Assembly (NCBI GenBank): GCA_964036275.1
Contig: OZ038435.1
Span: 29,059,521 to 29,123,520, forward strand
Origin: Litoditis marina
Lineage: Eukaryota; Nematoda; Chromadorea; Rhabditida; Rhabditidae
Direction: 5' to 3'
Length of the DNA: 64,000 nt
In this document: in pieces, positions 32,301 to 41,689 of the stretch
Layout of the letters: each line of letters starts with the position of its first letter
How positions within the stretch are numbered: the first letter of the stretch is position 1
Made by a program: the position numbers and the translations under genes
The notes under the pieces: generated by a model
What the model saw: the letters and a program-made list of their open reading frames with translations, nothing else
Database searches by the model: none
What the model was told of the DNA's origin: nothing

Positions 32301-35300
32301 TGCGAATTACCTAACACACTTGCAGATTCGAGTGTAAAATGCAAGGTTTTCGCAGACGATACGAAAGTTTATAAGTCGTTTAAACTTGGAGAGTCTAACA
32401 AAGAGCTGCAAAGTTGTTTAGATAGAATGTATAAGTGGTCTGTAGATTGGGGGTTACCACTATCAGTAGAAAAATCGCAAGTTATGCATCTGGGCTACAA
32501 CAACCCAAAGCAAAACTATACATTGAACGGAGCAGTTCTGAAGCAAGTCACTGAAAAAGTTAGAGATCTGGGTTTCTTGTTAAATAGCAGTCTTTCTTTT
32601 CAAGATCATGTGCGACATATTGTACAGCTAGCAAAATATAGAACTTACAATCTTTTCAAGGTATTGAAAACCAATAAAGAAAGTATTTGGATTAAAGCGT
32701 ACAAAACCTATATTCGTCCAATGGTTGAGTTCGGAACAACGGTGTTCAATTCAGATAGAGGATTCGTAAAGAAAATTGAATCAGTTCAGAACAATTTCAC
32801 CAGAAAATTGTTCTTCCGGCTTGGTGGCTACAAATATTGCACTATTCCCAGCTCTTCATTTAGAAACAGGAAATTAAAATTGATATCATTGGAATCTAGA
32901 AGAAATACAACCGATTTAGTTATGATACACAAAATAGTAACCGGACAATGTGGTCTAAATGCGATTGACTTTTTCACGTTCAATCGTTCACGTACTCGAG
33001 GTACAAAGGAAAAGATTAGCTTTCCAATACCGAAAACTAGTCATCGTGCACAGTTTTTCACTGTTCGTGCCGGTTCAAAATACTTGAAACACAGCAAGAA
33101 CAAAAATATTCCGAGTTCTCTTGCGGCGGCCAAGAAATATTTTTCGGAAAAGCACTTGTAACTGACCTTACTATGTTTATTTATCAGAACCCCATTGAAG
33201 TTTCGATCGTTGTACTGTAGTCATATATATGCTCGTCCAATGTCCACTTTTCTGTTCATCATGGTTTCGATTATTGTTTTCATTTTGCTCAAATTCAGTT
33301 GGTTTTCATTTACGTTCTGTTTGTCTATGTATCTCACATGCTTGCATGTATATAAATCAATCAATCAATGCTCACCATGGGATAGGCTTTTTCGAGATGG
33401 CAGGTGGTGGGCCAACAGGCGGGGGCAGGAGGCGAATCCCGAAATGCCTGGAAAAGGGCATCCACCATGGCTGTGTGCCGAAGACGCTCGAGATCCTTCA
33501 TATTATTCCTGTAATACAACTTAATAATGTTTATTACTTCCAATCGACAAACAATCAATACAACCTTGAAAACATAAGGAACAAACTCAGTCCCCAGAGG
33601 TATGTAAACTTACTGAGGGAAACTCACAGAATATATAAGGCGACTTTGTTGTACACAGAAATTGATTGAAAATCAGGTGTTTTATCTGGGTAATTAAACT
33701 ACAAAACAGAATGGGAGATTACTTTTGTTCTGTAAAGTGCAACTAGGGTTATTAAACCTTCCGATTGTTAGAAAAATGAGTGATTGAATAGAGCATCCAA
33801 CAAAGTCGTCTCATGTTTGTAACAGATCCCTCTCTCAAAAAAAAACAGACTGTGTGTGTGTGAAAGTCTTACCATTTTGCGTTGAACACCGGGTTGGGAG
33901 TATGGAGATAGTTGGATGGATCGTAACTAGATCTGCTACGGCGATGGAGAGGCTCATCGCTGGGACCAGCCACATCGAGTTCCGTCTGAAGTCAAGTATT
34001 CACATTTCAAATCAACAGTACCGTTTTAGTGACACTCTCCCCATACATTACTACTGTTTCCTGAAGAAAAACACACCTCTTTATTGAAGCCCCTTCCATT
34101 AATAATATAATTATCAAATACCAATTACTGCATTCCAACAAAGGCTCAACTATACGATTGGAAAACGACCGCATTATAAATTGGAAATACAGAAACTGAA
34201 GTCGGTGAAATGCTTTCAGACCATCGCCACAAAACAAGCAATCCAACTGGGAAGACTTTACTGACACTCAAGACTCAATCATATAACAAGTGCAGGTGGC
34301 GATATGTACAAACTGTAGCAAGATGTCTGGAACTTTTCAGAAGAGAAAAACAGAAACGGAGGAGTGCGTACCTGTGATAGACGACGCCGCTTCTTCGCAA
34401 TCTTCGGAACCTTCTGTGCGTCGCCTTCGTTGGTCATGATGTAGTCGGCTAAGGTCGCCACATCGTGCTCCTGGACCTGTCTCGCGATCCAGTAGGGACA
34501 CACCGATGGGAACATTTCCTTCTGAAATAGGGACAGTTAGACTCTCATAACGGTATCCAATTAGCCAATAAACCGACCAAGGCTCCCTTTTCGCTAATAC
34601 CTGGAAGACAAGCCCGTTTTTGTTACTGGTGTTTGCTGACAGTTACGGAACTACAGCTCGTGGGACGAATTCTGCATTTTTTAATTGCGTGCGAGATGCC
34701 GCACAGTCTCACTAATTGCGTCCGAACAGCCGCGCCAAAACATTTTATTGTCCCAGGCGCCTCACACTCTTTATAGTTGCGTGCGAGATGCCGCACCCCC
34801 ACTTTAATTTGTCCCAGCCGCAATATAGCAACAGGAGACTCTGATAATTCACTGACTCGGCCCCGCCGACTGAGTTGAAATTGAGACGGCAACGACAATG
34901 TCGCTGCCGTGACATTTTACTCATGAAAATAGCATATGTTTCGAGGAGGCGCAGGCTGATAAACAACAGTTAAAACTGAGACGGCAACGACATTGTCGCG
35001 ACCGTCTCACGTTTTACTCATAGGAGATTGTACCCGAACAAACTAATTTTCATGCATGCCCACGCAGCAATTGCTTGTCCTAACTAATTTGTGAATTTGG
35101 AACTATAGAAAGTAAGATGAGTATATATATTATTATTCATTAAAGTCATTAACAAAAATTGAACGGAATGAGACAATACATGTCACGTATACCAAGAAAC
35201 GAGAGTAAAAGCAAGGGTAAAAGTGTAGACATGAATTAACGTTTAAGAAATGTACGGAATGAAAGTAGCCTCACTAAGAAAGAGTAATACCTCTAAAATC

Positions 35301-37802
35301 CTTAACGAAACACGGCCTTACGGCCACAACACAAACTGCTTTTTTTTTATTTGTCTGTGTCAAACCTTACCACGGAGAGCCGGATAAACCCTCGGAACGG
35401 TGGTTTGCCTAAGCCTAAGCCTTAAATCGAAAGTGAAGTCAACTTTTATGTTAAATAATTAAACTAAGTAATCATTTGATGAAAAAAAGGAAATGATGAA
35501 CCCAGTTTGTTTGTGTTGTAAATGTAGTGTCAGGTCTTAACGAATACACACTCGCACTCCTAATTAGGGAAGAGAATGTGCAAACATCTTGGTTTTCTGA
35601 GCGAAGTGTGCACCTGGGACGAATTACTGCACAATTCCGAGCTGAGCGAGAGCGGCGCCTGGGACGATCCCTTATTTGACCCACTTTTGTGGCTGTCTCG
35701 CTCAGGTTTGCGAGCTCAGCCTAATTGCGTCCCAAGAGCGTATCTCCCGACAGTTACTATTATTACTAAGCATACTCGTGCACACAGAATTAAAAAAAAA
35801 CACCCGCAGGGATAAACCAGAAAGAGAAACCATCTACAGCGTGCAGAAAGAAACTGTAAATTTCCGTACAACTATAGCGATTACTCTAAATCTCAGCGAT
35901 CACACGTGTAAATAATCAACAAGCAACAAAAATTTATTACATAACAAAAACAATAAGGTCTGAGGTGGCACGAACCATCCCATCCCAAGCGAGACTGTTT
36001 TCCTATTACCACAACGAAGCTCATTCGAAAAGAACACTATTTAACGCTTGTTTCGCTTCGCCCAAACGAAGTTCATGGGATGAACCGTGAGTCGTGGCCA
36101 AATAAATAAATAAGTGTTGGGGGGGGGGCAGTTATTGAGTTGAGATGTATCGACCAACTAAATACATACCAGTGTGGTCTGCGCCTCTCTCTGTAGCTGA
36201 TTGATGACTGGATCCGCAGCACGTCGTTCTTCTACTGCGTCTGGTCCAGCCTCACCCTGACCATCAGCCAACTGAAACAATGTAAATTGTCAGGATATAC
36301 AGTGCCTGTGAATGGTGTAACTGATTCAGGTGCCCAGCGAAAGATACTACTCAGAATTGTTGCGAACCCGCTTCAAAACGATTTTGGTGGTCGAAGGTGC
36401 GAGGTGCCTTTGGCCAGGGGTGACCACAGGTTGCACGCCGTGCAACTTTTCAGGGGGGGGGGGGGTCGCGAATGCTCTGTAGGGGCAGAAAAAGTTCAAA
36501 ACACGGCGGATTTTTGCAACTATTGGTAAAAAGGTAAAAATGTCCACGAATTTTGGAAAAAAACAGGCCCTGTGCTGTAGACTATGTTGCTTTGTTGCAA
36601 CTCCTGTTGTAGCGTGTAGTTAAAGATCATATTGTGATATCCTGCGTATATGTGACAGTTTGCATATCCAAATGACAAAATAGAAGGGTGAGAAGTTATA
36701 AGCTATAAGTCCCTTCAAAAATATAAGTTATAAGTTATTATTATCTTTAAATAAAACAAGTACGCACATGTTCCTCCAAAATCTCAACTTCATCATCGAG
36801 GTCATCGTCAACTTCATCATCCAGGTCATCGTCAACTTCATCATCCAGGTCATCGTCATCTCCATCCGACTGGAAGCTTACATTCAACACCTGAAAACAA
36901 TAGCCAATCAATCACATGAGAATGATAAACCCCAATGGAAGAAAAACGGCACTTCACGTGGCACCACGTGTAGACACTACAACGTTGTGATTCCTAGTAC
37001 ATGTCGACAACTCGACCAAAAGTGTTTATATTGAAACACGCGAAAATGAATAATTTTCTATCAAAAGTAAATAAATTTTGTTTTTGTCGTTTTCGGCGAA
37101 CTGGGGTGTGTCTGTGAACTGTCTGTAAGCTATACTATCACTATCCAGCACACATACGAATTTGATTTCACAATATCACGACTGGATATTAGGGCTGCGG
37201 AAGAAAAATTCCAGTATTCAACTCATTTAACCAAAAAAATGGTTGATAATAATAAGTACTACTGGACGAACTAGGTTTGAAGGGACTGGTGTGGCACATG
37301 AGCTTACATGAGAAAAAGTACACAGAACAAAGCAAAAAGTTTGACTTACTGCTGGAGCGGGCTGCGCTGCGGCCACATCTTGGCCGAGTCCGACATCCAT
37401 AACGCCCCTACCTAGAAATATTACTGATTACTAGAATGAAAACACATAACACACCTTTATTATCATGAAAAACAGTGACAGTGAGCAAAATGAGCAATAC
37501 ATTCAAACTTTAAAAACTTGGAAACAAACTAAACTAGCCAGATTTTAGAGCCAAAAACCAATAAAATTTGAAAAGAACATATTTTTTTCTACCGATCTTA
37601 GAAATTTAGAATTATTTGGCTAGGGCAATGAATTTGACATGTTTTGCAACGAGTTCCGAATTGATTGAATGTAGATAAGTAATTAAAATTACTCATACGG
37701 CATACATTTATCTACACCAGTATGTCAGAGACTTGGAGATACTACCAGCTGTAATGTTCGAACCTCTGAACTTAACTTACCGTCATCATTAACGCCGTTC
37801 AT
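23342..37802 (-). CDS. RNF216: RBR E3 ubiquitin ligase, RNF216/TRIAD3 family, 19 exons
   Basis: RING-in-between-RING ubiquitin ligase, about 634 residues. Exons (5' to 3' on minus): 37781-37802, 37350-37411, 36768-36890, 36170-36271, 34372-34521, 33873-33985, 33376-33508, 28756-28882, 28282-28323, 28013-28215, 27639-27732, 26977-27108, 26273-26372, 26017-26109, 25624-25707, 25405-25468, 24790-24881, 24204-24343, 23342-23370. The N-terminus has an acidic region with three DDDLDDEV repeats. RING1 is CEVCFDD...THRFCYDC with CCEEG; the IBR reads RCKFCHFG...SCGNC...FCRLCKRDW; RING2 is [20 protein letters not shown] followed by CRCG, in which the Cys of MTCRCG is the likely thioester cysteine. After RING2 comes [20 protein letters not shown], matching the RNF216-specific Cys-rich extension, then a Lys/Glu helix. 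The splice at exon 8/9 and the last exon (ends NIVNGLNL) are least sure; reading through the exon 18 donor stops at 24169. Confidence 0.88.
23422..23799. repeat. C/G-run repeat element, copy B
   Basis: Same family and internal order as copy A at 20494-20860. Here the ends are visible as GGGAAAATTGA and its inverse TCAATTTTCCC, so the element is a terminal-inverted-repeat unit of about 378 bp. In the model above it lies in the last intron of the RBR gene. Confidence 0.85.
25108..25308. repeat. TIR MITE in RBR ligase intron
   Basis: Ends GAGTGGGCGACGATTCAGCT and the inverse AGCTGAATCGTCGCTCACTC flank about 150 bp of AT-rich sequence. The same end sequence recurs inside the 52520-54693 element near 53172. 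Confidence 0.82.
26423..26597. repeat. MITE built from CAACC/GGTTGCAT motifs
   Basis: Inverted arms contain GGTTGCAT units and GTACAAAAC at the outer part. Related CAACCCGGTTGCAT units occur at about 51794-51836. Confidence 0.7.
27164..27400. repeat. TIR MITE in RBR ligase intron 11
   Basis: Ends AGGTGAAAAGTCA and TGACTCTTCACCT are inverted. Interior inverted blocks include GCGATTTC / GAAATCGCG and GCGAAATCACCC repeats. About 237 bp, non-coding. Confidence 0.75.
28577..28699. repeat. palindromic MITE (copy 2) in RBR ligase intron 8
   Basis: Same family as 2094-2214: AAGAAGGACGATTATGTGG arm, CCGTCC and AGGACCGA blocks, inverted right arm. Confidence 0.82.
29524..30330 (+). CDS. LINE ORF1 protein (RNA-binding, coiled-coil type)
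   Basis: 268 residues starting at ATG 29524. The N-terminal part is charged, followed by a heptad-like region at about residues 50-100 ([29 protein letters not shown]), consistent with a coiled coil for oligomerisation. The middle (about 118-220) contains [11 protein letters not shown] and [12 protein letters not shown], the two-strand pattern of an RRM-like fold found in ORF1 proteins of several LINE clades, then a basic [10 protein letters not shown] stretch. The C-terminus is Gly/Pro/Arg-rich. Its role is to coat LINE RNA. No frameshift or stop is seen. Assignment as RRM is by pattern only. Confidence 0.75.
   Translation: MSMDLTNNTPSRFSSTIRAKRTRVNDSPGNKDIMKDIEGDLALLDRGTDVPPFMKNIVLHLVNIVQEQATIISSISLENQSLSSDIIALKAKAAENAPVSVPVTTVCSDPCEERERSRAIVVSGIYESQSSHAVERNEQDMCKVKQVINSLGVECQPVTTYRMGQMGSRPRLLKVVLPTSRHQRVLCERSHFLKNSQYRGVWLRQSLTSEERARQRAERQQNGAWRGPGFPPQGGQGPRAYGDPSHARIPSTGLRNGPAGSYNRVPGN
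30327..33161 (+). CDS. LINE ORF2: apurinic endonuclease plus reverse transcriptase
   Basis: Open frame of about 944 codons without interruption. The endonuclease (about residues 20-235) shows LNIRSI, TETWL with the catalytic Glu, [23 protein letters not shown] and SDHNTIFF with the terminal Asp-His pair. The reverse transcriptase (about 470-730) shows [30 protein letters not shown] with the first catalytic Asp, [14 protein letters not shown] and FADD as the catalytic box. A thumb-like region follows. The frame overlaps the ORF1 stop by 4 nt but begins there with TTG. The first ATG is at 30390, 60 nt after the ORF1 stop. Key residues appear intact, so the copy could be young or functional. Confidence 0.92.
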   Translation: MTVPLRPHVVHRKSSQTYKCLMLNIRSITKNSAALQSVLVKDNVDIGIFTETWLKSKCENGVFLGSILDRYQTIRCDRKRLQGGGVAIVIRTGLKFREIFSECVLKAYEILVVDIYLSNNPFRFIVVYRTPSCSVAHSFQLHKCISDWSNCEQPTVCLGDFNIPELKWPVADGLNVSSIAENFVEMIEVCDMSQFVTSPSRKDKFLDLLFCNSADVIENCHVKAPIGTSDHNTIFFDMKISRKPNELVWKRNYENADYEIIRFYLANVDWLGSFSTVSTVDELYEMFIAILNHTIEMFVPMRKVIAKSTNLPNYLRNMSMYREELWERAHSSTNPTLWDEYRTCTAKFTKALNKFNRSIENELIRRGDSKTIYKLVNSRLKERKSIPSMIGPNNTICVTDSDRANLLADSFQSVFSTDSIDVPVFSVDNVVQMDHSIQFDRVLIEKLLRTWPMSYSQTPDGIPFKYIKKLSVEICGPLEYIFNLSLWRGEVPERWKHSLVTPLPKKPPLSNPLNYRPVSITSIFARLFEKILKREMIMHLNSNDIISPHQHGFRKGKSVETQMLECLNEWTLSLDKKECVDVVYFDFSKAFDRVSHKLLVLKMEKLGFHRMIIAWVKEYLTNRTFAVRVNSSFSSNRKITSGVPQGSALSPVLFNVFTCELPNTLADSSVKCKVFADDTKVYKSFKLGESNKELQSCLDRMYKWSVDWGLPLSVEKSQVMHLGYNNPKQNYTLNGAVLKQVTEKVRDLGFLLNSSLSFQDHVRHIVQLAKYRTYNLFKVLKTNKESIWIKAYKTYIRPMVEFGTTVFNSDRGFVKKIESVQNNFTRKLFFRLGGYKYCTIPSSSFRNRKLKLISLESRRNTTDLVMIHKIVTGQCGLNAIDFFTFNRSRTRGTKEKISFPIPKTSHRAQFFTVRAGSKYLKHSKNKNIPSSLAAAKKYFSEKHL
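34640..35760. mobile_element. diverged TIR-like element in RBR ligase intron 4
   Basis: Ends contain GACAGTTAC...GCTCGTGGGACGAATT on the left and the inverse AATTGCGTCCCAAGAGC...GACAGTTAC-type sequence on the right. Interior repeats GGGACGA / TCGTCCCAGGCGCC, GTGCGAGATGCCGCA and ACGGCAACGACA. A second smaller repeat (35320-35525) is nested inside. No transposase frame, so it is non-autonomous at best. Boundaries are approximate. Confidence 0.5.
35320..35525. repeat. MITE with interstitial telomere-type motif, copy 1
   Basis: Ends carry CACAACACAAACTGCT and an inverted GTTTGTGTTGT. The interior includes GCCTAAGCCTAA at 35407-35418, which is two units of TTAGGC (the nematode telomere repeat) on the minus strand. 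An inverted copy lies at 38770-39030. Confidence 0.75.
36768..36890 (-). repeat. 24-nt coding repeat in RBR ligase exon 3
   Basis: Three tandem units of 24 nt encode DDDLDDEV on the minus strand, making the acidic block of the ligase N-terminus. Confidence 0.85.
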
Positions 37803-39880
37803 TTCGGTTCCTAGTTATATCAGCAGCCGACAGTCAACGGCAAAAAAAAGATCGGCCGGCGAAAGAAGGCACAACCTGAAATAAATGTACTTATCTGTTG
37901 AATTATCAAATATCAATGAAACAAAAGTTGATAGGATGGAAAGAAGACTTCCACACAATACATACTTGGAAGTTGAAAGCGAATGAAATAGTCGCATCGA
38001 TCGTGCAAAATTTGCGAAAATCGAAATCTGCACACGTTATTGCACGTTTCTAAATTATGTTATGTAGTATGTGAATATGTGAACGACACGTTTTCGACTT
38101 GACTGCTTATTGGACTAAGTGTAGGTATATATATATGTACTACTAGCAGTATATGGCGCAGCGAATGTGCCATGAATGACCGGCCAGGGAATACATGAGA
38201 TGTTTTAGCCAATAGCATACCCCGCCTAATGTGATAACGAAACAAACCACACAACAAACTACAACTAACAGGCTGATTTCACATAGGGTGTGTAATGTAA
38301 TTTATGAACTTCTTATTTCATGAATCACAAAATCTTTAGGTTCGAACAGAACAGAGTAGCGAGCGATTATTCCATCGCTTTGCGTAGCAGAGCTAAACCA
38401 ACGTGACATTCGAACACACGAATCTATTCATTCAACGATTCAATAATCAGAATTTCCGGTCAGCTCCAGACAAAGACTAGACGATCCTGTTCACCTGGAC
38501 TGCCCACAAATCGACTTTGATTCATACGCAACTATCTCCTATGCATAGCGGTGTATTAGCAACAAATTAACTTTTCGCCAGGGTTAGGGCCAGCATTGTC
38601 ACAAAGAGACCGCACTGTCTTTGTCCAACCAACCAATGCAAAATTGTATTAACAAAGATGAGAACCACTGCACCTGACAAACCTCGTATAGTTTATAGTT
38701 GGTTATCATTAAACGAGAACTGGTAAACTGGTATTTTGGTTGAAGATAATGGATACCGACCGGGTACCTGACACTACGTCTACAACACAAACTGCTGTTT
38801 TTTATTCATCTGTGTGAATATTTCACAACCTATTGGGTTCATCATTTTTATTTTCTTCCTCAACTGATTACTTAGTTTAATTATTTAACATACAAATTGA
38901 CTTCACTTTCGATTTAAGGCTTAGGCTTAGGCAAACCACCGTTCCTAGGGTTTTTCCGGCACTACGTGGTAACGATTCACACAGACAAATAAAAAACAGC
39001 AGTTTGTGTTGTGGCCGTAAGGCCGTGTCGACCGGGTGGCTTTTACAGAAAACCATAGGAAACAACATTTACTATACATCAGTATATTTTTAGTTGTGAA
39101 TGTTGAGAACATACACACTAGCATACAACACAAAAATCACAGTATAACGTTGCAAACTATCAAAACTTGAGAGGAGGTATTCACAAATTACATCATAATA
39201 TATTATTAATATCTAACCTCCATGTTGTGTCACCCATCAGAGCAAAAGTAACATGGACGGACTATATGGTGAATAACACTATTAATGTATGAGCAGCATG
39301 ACATGATATCAAAATAGTTAATTGGGATATGCTTATAAACTGTAGTATTAAAAAATAATGGGCTGCAAAAAAAATTTCAAGTATAAATTCAAACGCTCGC
39401 ACCGTAATTTCAACTGGTAAAGAGCGCGCGCACAACCCGTGTCAATTCCAAATTCCGTTGCCTACAATAGTTATCTAATCCGGAAACTTTAAATCAGAGA
39501 GTAGCTGTCCACCGCCTCGTCGGATTCAGGTTCGAGAAGTTCGTGCTTGATTGGACTCAAGATCTCTCTGTCGCTCAGCCTAAACCGGAATCACATTATA
39601 TCTTTGAACGCTCAAATAAAGCAACCAATACATCTGTAACTTCCAATGTTATACGCTTATCTGTCGAGAAGCCTTTCGAGAAACGGAATTATCCGCAAAT
39701 TTTGAGTGAAATTTGTTCAAGCTTCAGTCTATCTCATGCTAACTTCATTATTCACGGTGTTGAGAACACGAAATGTCATATACATAGCTCGCGAGCTCTA
39801 GATAGAATCTCTGATAAAACTACCTCTGTGACGCAGAAAAGTGGTTCCAAGTAGGAATGAAGGAAGCACGTATTTACTCA
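37803..39880. other. region upstream of the RBR ligase, repeat-rich, no gene recognised
   Basis: The promoter of the minus-strand ligase should lie just above 37802; no TATA box is evident. 38770-39030 is a TIR repeat with telomere-type units. Positions 39543-39854 hold a 103-codon plus-strand open frame with no recognised motif. No other features were supported. Confidence 0.5.
38770..39030. repeat. MITE with interstitial telomere-type motif, copy 2
   Basis: Inverted relative to 35320-35525. Ends TACAACACAAACTGCTG and the inverse CAGCAGTTTGTGTTGTG, with TTAGGCTTAGGC at 38922-38933 inside a GTGAAGTCAA / ACTTCACTTTCGA context shared by both copies. Confidence 0.82.
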
Positions 39881-39881
39881 C

Positions 39882-39955
39882 CCACTAGAGGCTTCGTAGT
39901 CGTCTACATGTGTACTATTCTCCGAGGTAATATTTCCGTCGTTTGTTAAATCATC
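39882..39955 (-). other. candidate orphan exon downstream of PLA2-like gene A
   Basis: A 74-nt stretch on the minus strand is bounded by TTTCAG and GTGAGT and is open in phase 0, reading DDLTNDGNITSENSTHVDDY and on (acidic, with NxT/S sites). It could be spliced to the 40145-40363 exon if the internal GTACGG after GSGE is used as a donor, giving an alternative C-terminus. No further downstream exon was identified, so it is not merged into the gene. Confidence 0.3.
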
Positions 39956-40144
39956 CTGAAATGAAGAACTACTCAAGAATATAATCTGAGAATATAATTA
40001 GTTTTCTGCAAGTCTTACTGTGTGCTTTTCAGTGTAAGAGTAACTAATAGTCGTCTGAATGACCAGTTTCAAATTGTAGTTTGACAAGTCATGCAGAAAA
40101 GAGTTTCCTAGTCTTATGTGAAAAGCTTTCATTTCCAACTGTCA

Positions 40145-41689
40145 TTAGTCGATTTTAGCATGTTTTCCTTCAACGCAATGGATGACATTTCTGGCTTTCA
40201 CGTACGGTCGTTCGTTTATAAGGTCTTTCCGTACCTCTCCGCTTCCTTCAGTAACCGTTCCGTTTCCGGAACGTAGGTACGCGTCTTCGCCAAATTGTCG
40301 AACCAGTCCACAGAACAAAGGACCGTCTTCCTTATTGCAAATGACCGATGTGCGAGTTTGCTCCTGGCAAAAACATATTTTCTCAAAAAGACTTCATCCA
40401 AAAGTTACACACACAATTTCCGTTTCCGAGTTCTCAGTTTAACGTCAACGTTATAGGGAATGACGGAATATGAGTTTCAGTTTAATCCAGATGCACAATA
40501 CAGGCTTCACACTTCAACTGAAACATGACGTGATCAAACTAAAAACACAGTGGTGAAGGCCTATGTGTACTATCAATTCGCACTCCCTTAGCAAACCCTA
40601 CAGCTCTGTCTTCATCTCTACTCACGTCAAGACAGCTACAGAATGTGTCGTCGCAGAACTTCCTCCCCAGCTGATCATCGTAACAAGAATCGTGCGTCAA
40701 ACAACAGTTATTGATTTGAACTGAAATTGTTGAACAAAACAATCTTGTAGGTGACACTATCTTAGATGTAGTTTCATCAGAAACACAGCAGAGTCTTCTC
40801 ATTTCGACTAGGACGAAATTGTACCAAATCAAACTACAACTACAGTGGAACAGAACCATCTGTGTTTAAGCCTGGTGTTCTCTCGTAGATCCCTATTGCA
40901 ACCAGTGTTTCTCATTGTGAAACAATAGTCTTGGTTCAAGTAAAACATAAAATAAAACGTTGAGATCGCGTGTATTTGTTTGCCAGTTTCGTTGGTACAG
41001 CAGACATATATATCAATTATAAATAGGTTTATTCCAATTTTTTAGGAGTTTTCATGAATTGAAAACTAACGTTTGAGATTGGGACAGTCGATATCTATCT
41101 GATTTTCACTGATGTACTTAGTGAACTCATCCGTCCCACACTGCCAGTTGATTCTGTCGTCATCGTAGTCTGTAATAGTTTAGATTGTTCAATTTTGAGG
41201 TTAGAGAAAAGTATTCCCATTGAATGTTTTAGAATGTAGTCGGGAGTCTAATTTGTGGAGTATACTATACTCGAACAGATAGCAAATGGGCATGTGCAGC
41301 ATCAATTTGGGCAAATTTGTATCAGATCATTTCGAAAAGAGGAAAGCTAAAGATTTCAGAAAGAATTCACTACCTACACTCGACACCATTCGTATGTTCA
41401 AGCAGAATGATCAAAATAGATGCGAGATAGGTACGAAAATGGCATCGAAATCAGAAAGTGTGAGTTTACTTCCACACGTTTTTTTCGGGGTTTTAATGTT
41501 TTACGCTCAAACGTAGAAAAAGCGTACAGCTACTGTGAAGGTAGATCAAAAATGAGATAACTGCAACCCTTCGAGAAGGAAATAAGACTTGAACGTCAGT
41601 TGCTCACCTTCCGACTCCGTGGAGGCTACTTCCGTTGCCTTCGAACAACGAACGAGAAGGATGAGAATCGAAGGGAGAAGAAACAACAT
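40145..41689 (-). CDS. secreted phospholipase A2-like protein (paralogue A), 4 exons
   Basis: Exons 41608-41689, 41071-41169, 40626-40720, 40145-40363; 164 residues. Signal peptide MLFLLPSILILLVRCSKAT. The mature protein has WQCGTDEF, then the phospholipase A2 active-site signature CCLTHDSCYDD with its catalytic His-Asp pair, then FCDDTFCSCL and a second Cys-containing exon (VICNKEDGPLFCGLVRQFG). The spacing is unlike the classical pancreatic/venom enzyme, and the Ca-binding YGCYCG loop before the helix is not seen, so lipase activity is plausible but unproven. Exons 2 and 3 are 99 and 95 nt, identical in size and phase to those of paralogue B. The last exon is read to TAA at 40145. An internal splice after GSGE is possible. 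Confidence 0.82.

Larger units (their letters stand above)
29160..33370 (+). mobile_element. CR1-like non-LTR retrotransposon (LINE) in RBR ligase intron 7
   Basis: A two-ORF LINE lies antisense to the host gene. It has a 5' untranslated part (start not definable, somewhere after 28883 and before 29500), ORF1 at 29524-30330, ORF2 at 30327-33161, about 200 bp of 3' UTR and a tail of repeated ATCA units at about 33356-33369 instead of poly(A). CR1/L2-type LINEs typically end in such short tandem repeats. No target site duplication was recognised. The tail ends immediately beside the host 5' splice site at 33371-33375. Confidence 0.85.

Noticed and set aside
39543..39854. 103-codon plus-strand open frame
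   Set aside because: No recognisable domain, leader or splice partner; not enough to call a gene.
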